From: Nitrosomonadales bacterium
GTDB lineage: Bacteria; Pseudomonadota; Gammaproteobacteria; Burkholderiales; Sulfuricellaceae
Reading direction: 5' to 3'
NCBI GenBank assembly: GCA_003104895.1
Contig: PQAG01000148.1
Location: 1 to 13,800, forward strand
Length of the DNA stretch: 13,800 bases
Shown here: one piece after another, positions 7,404 to 12,978 of the stretch
How positions within the stretch are numbered: the first letter of the stretch is position 1
Layout: every line of letters starts with the position of its first letter
Position numbers and translations under genes: made by a program
Notes under the pieces: generated by a model
The model's database searches: none
Seen by the model: the letters and a program-made list of their open reading frames with translations, nothing else
What the model was told of the DNA's origin: nothing

Positions 7404-8618
7404 ATGGCAGTCGCGAAAAAAATAGCCGTTAAAGAATATAACTTCAGCTGGGAAGCCAAGGACAAGAAAGGCAAGATTGTCAGAGGCGACATGGTGGCGG
7501 CGAGCGAAACTGTCGTCAACGCCATGCTGCGCCGCCAGGGCATGAACATAATACGGGTCAAGAAGCAGCGTTCGCGCGGCGGCAAGATAACCGACAAGGA
7601 CATCACGCTCTTTACCCGCCAGCTTTCTACCATGATGAAGGCCGGCGTGCCGCTGCTGCAGTCGTTTGACATCGTGGGCAAGGGCCACAGCAATCCGGCG
7701 GTGCAAAAGCTGCTGCTCGACATCAAATCCGATATTTCCACCGGCAGCAGCATGAGCCAGGCATTCAAGAAATACCCGCTGTATTTCGACGCGCTCTATT
7801 GCAACCTGATCAATGCCGGCGAGCAGGCCGGCATTCTTGATACCATCCTCGACCGCTTGGCCACCTACAAGGAAAAAATCCAGGCCATCAAGGGCAAGAT
7901 CAAGTCTGCCCTGTTTTACCCGATCTCGATCATCGTGGTGGCGTTCGTGATCACCGCCATCATCATGATTTTCGTGGTGCCCGCATTCAAGGAACTGTTC
8001 ACCAGTTTCGGCGCCGATTTGCCGGCCCCCACCCTGTTCGTGATGGCGGTGTCCGATATCTTCGTTGCCTACTGGTACCTGATTTTTGGCGGCATCGGTG
8101 GCGGTTTCTGGTTCTTCTTCTATACCTGGAAGCGCTCGCGCAAGATGCAGGAAGTGATGGACCGGCTGTTTCTCAAAATTCCCGTGTTCGGCCCGGTGAT
8201 CGAGAAAGCCACCATCGCGCGCTGGAGCCGTACCCTGGCCACCATGTTTGCTGCCGGCGTGCCGCTGGTAGAGGCCATGGATTCGGTGGCAGGCGCAGCC
8301 GGCAACATCGTTTACTACAACGCCACCAAGAAAATCCAGGCCGAAGTCAGCACCGGCACCAGCCTCACAGTGGCAATGCAAAGCACCGCACTGTTCCCCA
8401 ACATGGTGCTGCAGATGGTCACCATCGGCGAGGAATCCGGCTCGCTTGACGCCATGCTGGGCAAGGTGGCCGATTTTTATGAAGCGGAGGTGGACGATGC
8501 GGTGGATGCGCTTGCCAGCTTGATGGAGCCGATGATCATGGTGGTACTGGGCACCCTTATCGGCGGCCTGGTGATCGCCATGTACCTGCCAATATTCAAA
8601 ATGGGCCAAGTGGTCTAG
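7404..8618 (+). CDS. pilC: type IVa pilus inner-membrane platform protein PilC
   Basis: Polytopic inner-membrane protein of the GspF/PilC family that couples the PilB and PilT motors to pilin assembly. The 404 residues hold two repeated cytoplasmic T2SSF domains. The first is about residues 68-190, with DKDITLFTRQLSTMMKAGVP and NAGEQAGILDTILDRLATYK. The second is about 270-390, with ARWSRTLATMFAAGVPLVEA and TIGEESGSLDAMLGKVADFY. Membrane spans lie near 168-200 (FYPISIIVVAFVITAIIMIF), 220-238 and 375-396. The ATG has AGGAAAG 5 nt upstream. The length is typical. It lies 28 bp after pilB and is presumably cotranscribed. Confidence 0.97.
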   Translation: MAVAKKIAVKEYNFSWEAKDKKGKIVRGDMVAASETVVNAMLRRQGMNIIRVKKQRSRGGKITDKDITLFTRQLSTMMKAGVPLLQSFDIVGKGHSNPAVQKLLLDIKSDISTGSSMSQAFKKYPLYFDALYCNLINAGEQAGILDTILDRLATYKEKIQAIKGKIKSALFYPISIIVVAFVITAIIMIFVVPAFKELFTSFGADLPAPTLFVMAVSDIFVAYWYLIFGGIGGGFWFFFYTWKRSRKMQEVMDRLFLKIPVFGPVIEKATIARWSRTLATMFAAGVPLVEAMDSVAGAAGNIVYYNATKKIQAEVSTGTSLTVAMQSTALFPNMVLQMVTIGEESGSLDAMLGKVADFYEAEVDDAVDALASLMEPMIMVVLGTLIGGLVIAMYLPIFKMGQVV

Positions 8619-8623
8619 GTCAC

Positions 8624-8662
8624 AGACAGGCTTCGCTCCCTTGAGACAGGTCGAACCCTGTC
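8624..8662. repeat. repeated AGACAGG units with a small hairpin, pilC-pilD gap
   Basis: AGACAGG occurs at 8624-8630 and 8644-8650, 20 bp apart. The second copy forms a 6-bp stem, GACAGG (8645-8650) with CCTGTC (8657-8662), around a TCGAAC loop. No T-run follows, so it is a poor terminator. It could be a processing or RNA-stability element, or a fragment of a dispersed intergenic repeat. Confidence 0.5.
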
Positions 8663-8684
8663 CACCATTTCTGGAACTCCACTG

Positions 8685-9563
8685 ATGGAACTGTTGCAAT
8701 TTCTCCAGACCACCCCGGTGGTTTTCATTGCCCTGTGCGGCCTGCTTGGCCTGATGGTGGGCAGCTTCCTGAATGTCGTCATCCATCGCCTGCCCAGAAT
8801 GATGGAACAGGAGTGGCGCGAACAGTGCGCCTCGCTGGATGCTGACCCAAGCCAGGCCTCGCCGGCGCAACGCGGCCCGCGCTACAATCTGGTTGTCCCG
8901 CGCTCTGCCTGTCCGTCCTGCGGACATCAGATCCGGGCACTGGAAAACATTCCTGTGCTGAGTTATCTGGCGCTGGGCGGCCGCTGCGCCCGGTGCAAAA
9001 CCCGCATCAGCCCGCGCTATCCGATCGTGGAGGCGCTGACCGGTGTGCTCAGCGCCTTTGCCGCCTGGCATTTCGGCTTCGGTGCTGCCGCGCTGACGGC
9101 ACTGATATTCATCTGGGCGCTGATTGCACTGACCTTCATTGATTTCGACACCCACCTGCTGCCAGACAGTATTACTCAGCCGCTGCTGTGGCTTGGACTT
9201 TTGGTTAATTTCAGCGGAACTTTTACCGGACTCCAGTCTGCAGTCGCCGGCGCGGTAGCAGGCTACCTCACCCTGTGGAGCGTTTACTGGCTGTTCAAAC
9301 TCACCACCGGCAAGGAAGGCATGGGTTTCGGTGACTTCAAGCTGCTTGCCGCCATTGGCGCCTGGCTGGGCTGGCAGGTGCTGCCCCTGACCATCCTGCT
9401 GTCCTCCTTGGTAGGGGCGATGGTAGGCATCACGCTCATCCTGTTTGCCGGCCGCGGCCGCCAGATCCCTATCCCCTTCGGCCCCTACCTCGCAGGCGGC
9501 GGCTTGATTGCGCTGTTCTGGGGACAGTCCATCACTCAGGCCTACCTCGGCGTTGCGCTCTAG
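8685..9563 (+). CDS. pilD: prepilin peptidase / N-methyltransferase PilD
   Basis: Inner-membrane aspartyl protease that cleaves the leader of type IV prepilins (and type II pseudopilins) and N-methylates the new N-terminus. The 292 residues begin with a membrane segment carrying GLMVGSFLNVVIHRLPRMM (22-40). A cytoplasmic loop follows with the two zinc-type Cys pairs CPSC (76-79) and CARC (101-104), then ISPRYPIVEALTG. The catalytic aspartates lie in the segment FIDFDTHLLPD (D153/D155) and in the GxGD motif GFGDFKLLAAIGAWLGW (D217). The ATG has GGAA 8 nt upstream. It follows pilC by 66 bp and overlaps the coaE start by 11 bp. The presence of both Cys pairs suggests the bifunctional, methylating form. 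Confidence 0.97.
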   Translation: MELLQFLQTTPVVFIALCGLLGLMVGSFLNVVIHRLPRMMEQEWREQCASLDADPSQASPAQRGPRYNLVVPRSACPSCGHQIRALENIPVLSYLALGGRCARCKTRISPRYPIVEALTGVLSAFAAWHFGFGAAALTALIFIWALIALTFIDFDTHLLPDSITQPLLWLGLLVNFSGTFTGLQSAVAGAVAGYLTLWSVYWLFKLTTGKEGMGFGDFKLLAAIGAWLGWQVLPLTILLSSLVGAMVGITLILFAGRGRQIPIPFGPYLAGGGLIALFWGQSITQAYLGVAL

Positions 9564-10167
9564 GCTGGCGATCGGACTGACCGGCGGCATCGGCTGCGGC
9601 AAAAGTGCCGTGGCGGAACTTTTTTCGGAACTGGGCATAGCCGTTATCGACACCGACCAGATTGCACGCCAGCTCACAGCAGCCGGTCAACCCGCCCTCG
9701 CCGCAATCAAAAATGAATTTGGCTCAGAATTTATGCTGCCGGATGGCAACCTGGATCGGGCTCGCATTCGTCATCTGATCTTTGCCAACGCTGAAGCCAA
9801 GAAAAAACTGGAAGCCATTCTCCACCCCCTGATCCGGGATGAAGTCAAACGCCTTCTCGCACTGGCACCATCCCCCTATGCCATTGTTGCCGTGCCGCTG
9901 TTACTGGAAGCCGGGGCTTACCGGGAGATTGTGCAACGGGTACTGGTCGTGGATTGCAGCGAAGCGCAACAGGTGAAACGGGTCGTGGCGCGCAGCGGCC
10001 TCGACGAAACAGAAGTCCGCGCCATCATGGCCCACCAGTTCAGCCGTCAGGAACGGCTGCGCCAGGCAGACGATATTATCGACAATCACGGCAACCTGTC
10101 CGCGCTGAAACCGCAGGTCGAGCAATTGCATCAGCGCTACATAAAGCTGGCCACCGCTCAGGGCTGA
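9553..10167 (+). CDS. coaE: dephospho-CoA kinase
   Basis: Catalyses the last step of coenzyme A synthesis, ATP-dependent phosphorylation of the 3'-hydroxyl of dephospho-CoA. With the TTG start at 9553 the protein has 204 residues, close to E. coli CoaE (206). It begins MRSRLAIGLTGGIGCGKSAV, with P-loop GGIGCGKS (11-18). Further family motifs are IDTDQIARQL (32-41), ILHPLIRDEV (89-98), VPLLLEAG (114-121) and QFSRQERLRQADDIIDNHG (162-180). The frame stays open to an upstream TTG at 9508, but that would add 15 residues absent from the family. The start lies inside the pilD 3' end, suggesting translational coupling. The 3' end overlaps convergent bepA by 10 bp. Confidence 0.95.
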   Translation: MRSRLAIGLTGGIGCGKSAVAELFSELGIAVIDTDQIARQLTAAGQPALAAIKNEFGSEFMLPDGNLDRARIRHLIFANAEAKKKLEAILHPLIRDEVKRLLALAPSPYAIVAVPLLLEAGAYREIVQRVLVVDCSEAQQVKRVVARSGLDETEVRAIMAHQFSRQERLRQADDIIDNHGNLSALKPQVEQLHQRYIKLATAQG

Positions 10168-11588
10168 GGCGGCTTGCGCATCTCCTTTTCCAGTTCGCGC
10201 AACTGGCGCAGGCGCGCCTCCGCCATCGAAAGCTGGTAGAAATCACCATCCCGGCTTTTGAGGGCGATCTGCAACTGGACAATCGCTTCGGGCAGATTTC
10301 CTTGCAGCATATAAGCCTCCGCCAGCGCACGGTGCTGCGGCACAAACTTGCCCAAGGCAGCATAGGCCTGGGCCTGGAGCAGGTACAGTTGCGCATCGTT
10401 ATCGCGGCTTTTCAGGGCGCCGCTTACCAGGTTTAACGCCTCTGCTGCCGCGCCGGTCTGCAGCATGGTTTCAGCACAGCCATGGATCAGGGCGCGGTGA
10501 CGGGGAAATCGTTTCAGGCCGCCGCGGCAGACATCGAGAGCAGCCCCGGACTGCTTCTGCGCGAACTTGATGTGCATCGCCAGCACGTCGAACATGGGGT
10601 GTGCCCCGGCTTTGCGTGCCAGCGCCAGCTCACGCTCTGCCCTGCTGTACTCCTTGCTGCGCAGCAGGGCGCTGGCCAGGCCGTAATGCTGCGCGGCTTC
10701 GTTACTGTATTTCTTCTCAGCCAGCGCGGTTTCAAACACCTTGACCGCATTCTGGGCCGAGCCTGCTCCTGCTTCCAGCTTGGCCCGCACCAGCTGGAAA
10801 TCCAGGCTGTCCGGCACCTGGCGGTAAGGCAACGCATCCACCCGGTTTTGCACATCGGCGATGCGTTCAGTGGTCAAGGGGTGGGTACGCAAATACACCG
10901 GGGCATTGTTTTCATAGAGCCGGCCATACTTCTGCAAGCGTTCGAAAAAGCCCGCCATGGCGCGAGGGTCGAATCCCGAGACTTCCAGCACCTGAAGACC
11001 GATGCGGTCCGCCTCGCGTTCGTGTTCACGCGTGTAATCCAGCTGGCTCTGGATACCGGCCGCCTGCGCCGTCGCCAGGGCGGCATTCACCACCTGCGGG
11101 TTGGAACGGGCGGCCAGAATGGCGACCGCCAGCGCGGCAAGAGAGGTCAGCGTGTTCTTCTGCGTCCCTGCGATGACCCGTGCCAGATGGCGCTGGGTGA
11201 CATGGGAAATCTCGTGCGCCAGCACGCTGGCCAGTTCCGATTCGCTCTGTGCCGATAGAATCAGCCCGCTATGCACGCCGATAAACCCGCCAGGCAAGGC
11301 AAACGCATTAAGCGTATTGTCATGCAGCACAAAAAACTCGAAGCTGCGGGCAGGATCCTGGCTGTTGGCAACCAGGCGCGCACCGAGCGCATTGAGATAA
11401 TCCGCCACCTCGGCGTCTCCCATCAGATCGCGGCTGCCACGGATATCCGCCATGATGGATTCACCGATGCGGCGTTCCTGCTGGGAAGAAAATACAGCCT
11501 GGGAAGATTCGCCCAGGTCGGGCAGATCACTGGCGAGCGCTCTGGGCAGCAAGCCTCCGAGAAACAGCAGTAAATAAATCAATTTCAT
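10158..11588 (-). CDS. bepA: periplasmic M48 metalloprotease with TPR tail, BepA-like
   Basis: Zinc protease of the BepA (YfgC) type, which assists or degrades stalled outer-membrane beta-barrel proteins such as LptD at the BAM complex. From the ATG at 11588 it has 476 residues, close to E. coli BepA (487). A signal peptide MKLIYLLLFLGGLLPRALA is followed by the M48 domain with HEISH (H125, E126, H129). The third ligand region is HEREADRIG (E192), and RTHPLTTERI contains H236, probably the regulatory His seen in BepA. The remaining ~220 residues are helical and TPR-like, with repeated A/L-rich segments such as HYGLASALLRSKEYSRAERE. The frame is open upstream to 11654, but those codons precede the signal peptide and are unlikely to be used. 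Divergent from moaC. The family is sure; orthology to BepA rather than another M48/TPR protease is likely. Confidence 0.9.
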   Translation of the reverse strand: MKLIYLLLFLGGLLPRALASDLPDLGESSQAVFSSQQERRIGESIMADIRGSRDLMGDAEVADYLNALGARLVANSQDPARSFEFFVLHDNTLNAFALPGGFIGVHSGLILSAQSESELASVLAHEISHVTQRHLARVIAGTQKNTLTSLAALAVAILAARSNPQVVNAALATAQAAGIQSQLDYTREHEREADRIGLQVLEVSGFDPRAMAGFFERLQKYGRLYENNAPVYLRTHPLTTERIADVQNRVDALPYRQVPDSLDFQLVRAKLEAGAGSAQNAVKVFETALAEKKYSNEAAQHYGLASALLRSKEYSRAERELALARKAGAHPMFDVLAMHIKFAQKQSGAALDVCRGGLKRFPRHRALIHGCAETMLQTGAAAEALNLVSGALKSRDNDAQLYLLQAQAYAALGKFVPQHRALAEAYMLQGNLPEAIVQLQIALKSRDGDFYQLSMAEARLRQLRELEKEMRKPPQP

Positions 11589-11593
11589 GGTGC

Positions 11594-11637
11594 TATGATA
11601 GCCGCTCACAACAATAAGTTCATGAAGGAAAGCGAGG
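11594..11637 (+). promoter_or_regulatory. possible moaC promoter -10 and Shine-Dalgarno site
   Basis: In the 56-bp spacer between divergent bepA and moaC, a TATGAT hexamer (11594-11599, 5 of 6 to TATAAT) lies on the plus strand. No recognisable -35 box is found at the expected distance, so the promoter call is weak. The GAGG at 11634-11637, 7 nt before the GTG at 11645, is a convincing ribosome binding site and fixes the moaC start. Any bepA promoter must also lie here or within the moaC 5' end; I could not place one. Confidence 0.35.
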
Positions 11638-11644
11638 AAAACCT

Positions 11645-12127
11645 GTGAATCCACTCACGCATTTTGATGCACAAGGCCAGGCACACATGGTAGACGTCGG
11701 CGCCAAAGACGAAACCCGGCGCATCGCCCGCGCCGCAGGCAATATCCGGATGCAGCCGGAAACCCTGCAGCTCATCCTTTCCGGAAGCGCAAAAAAAGGC
11801 GATGTCCTTGGCATCGCACGCATTGCCGCCATCCAGGGATCGAAACGCACCTCCGAGCTGATCCCTCTCTGCCATCCGCTGGCGCTCACCAGGGTGGCCG
11901 CCGAATTCAACATTGACCAGGCCAACTCCGCGATCGAATGCGTGGTGACGGCTGAAACCCTGGGCCGCACCGGGGTCGAAATGGAAGCGCTGACCGCCGT
12001 CAGCGTCGGCCTGCTGACCATCTACGACATGTGCAAGGCAGTCGACAGAGGTATGGAGATCGGCGCCATCCGTTTACTGGAAAAACAGGGCGGAAAATCC
12101 GGCCGCTGGATGCGGGCGGGGGCGTAA
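11645..12127 (+). CDS. moaC: cyclic pyranopterin monophosphate synthase
   Basis: Acts with MoaA in the first stage of molybdenum cofactor synthesis, converting the MoaA product 3',8-cyclo-7,8-dihydro-GTP to cyclic pyranopterin monophosphate. The 160 residues match E. coli MoaC (161) almost position for position. Key elements are MVDVGAKDETRRIARA (15-30), the SAKKGDVLGIARIAAIQGSK segment with Lys51, LCHPL (75-79) with His77, TGVEMEAL (109-116) with Glu112, and YDMCKAVDRGM with Asp128 and Lys131. These are the residues known to line the active site. The start is GTG with GAGG 7 nt upstream. The only other Moco-related gene visible is the molybdoenzyme 850 bp downstream, so a functional link is possible but not shown. 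Confidence 0.97.
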   Translation: MNPLTHFDAQGQAHMVDVGAKDETRRIARAAGNIRMQPETLQLILSGSAKKGDVLGIARIAAIQGSKRTSELIPLCHPLALTRVAAEFNIDQANSAIECVVTAETLGRTGVEMEALTAVSVGLLTIYDMCKAVDRGMEIGAIRLLEKQGGKSGRWMRAGA

Positions 12128-12153
12128 AACACATGATGCCAACTAAACTTTAC

Positions 12154-12227
12154 TCTTCACCCTTTCACCCAGCGGCAAGAGCCTTCGGCGCCTCTCCCAG
12201 CGGGCGCATTCCTCACCTCTCACGGCC
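12154..12227. repeat. degenerate relative of the CTCACCC heptad repeat
   Basis: The moaC-downstream spacer contains CTTCACCCTTTCACCC (12155-12170) and CCTCACCTCTCACGGCC (12211-12227). The second resembles CCTCACCCCTCACGCC of the ffh/ypjD repeat. Between them CCCAGCGG occurs twice. Unlike the first locus there is no good complementary arm, so this may be a decayed copy or a chance pyrimidine-rich tract. Confidence 0.35.
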
Positions 12228-12235
12228 TTGACACC

Positions 12236-12637
12236 ATGTTCGAATACATGTTTTTTGATGAAGAACTGCGCCAGCGTTTTGTCACTTATGCCCGCTCGCG
12301 GGGCGTTGAATGCGCCCTCCCTGCCGATGATATGGGGCTGCTGGCAGCCACGCCCGAAGATGTGGACGAATTGGTTTCAAACGAGCTGGACAATTATTAC
12401 GACGAATTGATGGAGGAGCAGGCCGACCGGGTAGATGCAGCCGATGGCGAGGCAACCCACCAGGCGGCCGGTGTGCGCGTTACCCTCGCCGGCGGACGTC
12501 CCTGCATGATCAAACTCGAACCCGTTCTGGCCAATCGCCTGCTTGCCGCGTTTACGCTCGAGGAAATGCAGGAACTGGTCAATGCAATTGCCCGGAGCGT
12601 GGAAAATCCAGAAAATGGCCCCCTTTGCAAGCGCTGA
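12236..12637 (+). CDS. conserved-looking acidic protein of unknown function
   Basis: I do not recognise a named family. The 133-residue product begins MFEYMFFDEELRQRFVTYAR and has an acidic middle (EDVDELVSNELDNYYDELME, 41-60, then EQADRVDAADGE). A second half reads GVRVTLAGGRPCMIKLEP (79-96) and RLLAAFTLEEMQELVNAIAR (101-120), ending GPLCKR. It looks like a small soluble cytoplasmic protein, an N-terminal alpha/beta part plus a C-terminal helix. There is no signal peptide or membrane span. Cys26, Cys90 and Cys131 are too scattered to suggest a metal site. Codon use and GC content are like its neighbours, and the protein-like segmentation argues for a real gene. The ATG lacks a visible Shine-Dalgarno sequence; ATG at 12248 is an alternative. 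Similar short proteins are, as far as I recall, found in other betaproteobacteria without assigned function. Confidence 0.8.
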   Translation: MFEYMFFDEELRQRFVTYARSRGVECALPADDMGLLAATPEDVDELVSNELDNYYDELMEEQADRVDAADGEATHQAAGVRVTLAGGRPCMIKLEPVLANRLLAAFTLEEMQELVNAIARSVENPENGPLCKR

Positions 12638-12663
12638 CCAGAGCTCCAGCCGATTTAGATTAG

Positions 12664-12714
12664 GTCTATTTATTAACTGATCAATAAATTCCTGTTGAGC
12701 ATAGACTGTTTTTC
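12664..12714 (+). terminator. weak hairpin with T-run after the 133-residue gene
   Basis: GTCTAT (12664-12669) pairs with ATAGAC (12701-12706) and is followed by TGTTTTTC (12707-12714). Inside the loop, ATTTATT (12668-12674) can alternatively pair with AATAAAT (12683-12689). The layout resembles a Rho-independent terminator for the upstream gene, but the stem is short, AT-rich and has a long loop. It may instead be an operator or an alternative RNA fold. Confidence 0.3.
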
Positions 12715-12748
12715 TTGATAAATTCCCCAGACCTAGCAGGACTGCGCC

Positions 12749-12880
12749 ATGCCCTTTCTGCCTACCCCGTGGCTCTGCCGCTGGGGCACATTCAACCCGC
12801 CCGGTTTCCCTGAAATGATGGTAGAGACTGCGCCCGGCAGCTGCAACCGGCGAGGGGAGGAATTTGTCTCGACAAATTAG
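12749..12880 (+). CDS. possible small ORF, 43 residues, unknown
   Basis: ATG at 12749 opens a frame of 43 codons ending in TAG at 12878-12880. AGGA (12738-12741) lies 7 nt upstream, a respectable ribosome binding site. The product starts MPFLPTPWLCRWGTFNPPGF and ends RRGEEFVSTN, with Cys10 and Cys32 and three tryptophan/proline-rich turns. It has no signal peptide or membrane span and no family I know. A weak promoter (TTGAGC at 12695-12700, 16 bp, GATAAA at 12717-12722) could serve it. Its stop lies at the edge of an 18-bp palindrome. An ORF this short can easily arise by chance, so it is listed as a candidate only. Confidence 0.25.
   Translation: MPFLPTPWLCRWGTFNPPGFPEMMVETAPGSCNRRGEEFVSTN
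12861..12878. promoter_or_regulatory. perfect 8-2-8 palindrome, candidate operator
   Basis: AATTTGTC-TC-GACAAATT is a perfect inverted repeat of 8-bp arms around 2 bp, about 100 bp before the molybdoenzyme ATG. Symmetric sites of this size and position are typical of dimeric repressors or activators. It does not match the FNR consensus (TTGAT-N4-ATCAA), and I do not know the regulator. No T-run follows, so a terminator role is unlikely. Confidence 0.5.
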
Positions 12881-12898
12881 AAAATTCTGATTTATTAA
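12869..12898 (+). promoter_or_regulatory. weak candidate promoter for the molybdoenzyme gene
   Basis: TCGACA (12869-12874, 5 of 6 to TTGACA) and TATTAA (12893-12898, 4 of 6 to TATAAT) are 18 bp apart, predicting a start near 12905 and a leader of about 75 nt. The -35 box lies in the 18-bp palindrome and the -10 box in the TTATTAATAA palindrome (12892-12901). A regulator bound at the first palindrome would therefore cover the promoter. The box matches are modest; this is a hypothesis. Confidence 0.25.
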
Positions 12899-12978
12899 TA
12901 AGCCAAAATATCGTCTAAACACCCTGGAAGCCATGAGACCAGCCGTTCCGGGCTCGCTAACTACTGAAAAGGCTCTTA

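Larger units (their letters stand above)
12638..12978. other. 341-bp AT-rich spacer with palindromes before the molybdoenzyme
   Basis: This is the longest stretch without a confident gene. Its edges (about 12655-12730 and 12861-12920) are clearly AT-rich against a GC-rich background, while the middle is GC-rich and contains a possible 43-codon ORF. ATAAATTCC is repeated directly at 12684-12692 and 12718-12726. An inverted repeat ATTTATT/AATAAAT lies at 12668-12689, a perfect 8-2-8 palindrome at 12861-12878 and a perfect TTATTAATAA palindrome at 12892-12901. The composition break and paired AT-rich edges suggest either a regulatory region or a decayed small insertion. No tRNA-like fold or transposase remnant was recognised. 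Confidence 0.6.

Noticed and set aside
7323..9677. 784-codon open frame on the minus strand opposite pilC, pilD and part of coaE
   Set aside because: It is antisense to three well-supported pilus and CoA genes. Its protein is rich in His, Gln, Gly and Asp, as expected from the complement of GC-rich coding DNA, and shows no domain.
12668..12726. FNR-like boxes around TGATCAA and TTGATAAA
   Set aside because: Each has only one plausible half-site; the partner half does not match TTGAT-N4-ATCAA.
12377..12934. 185-codon minus-strand frame covering the 12638-12934 spacer
   Set aside because: It would fill the gap, but 260 bp lie antisense to the better 133-residue gene. Its start falls in the expected promoter region of the molybdoenzyme, and no motif or clear ribosome site was seen.
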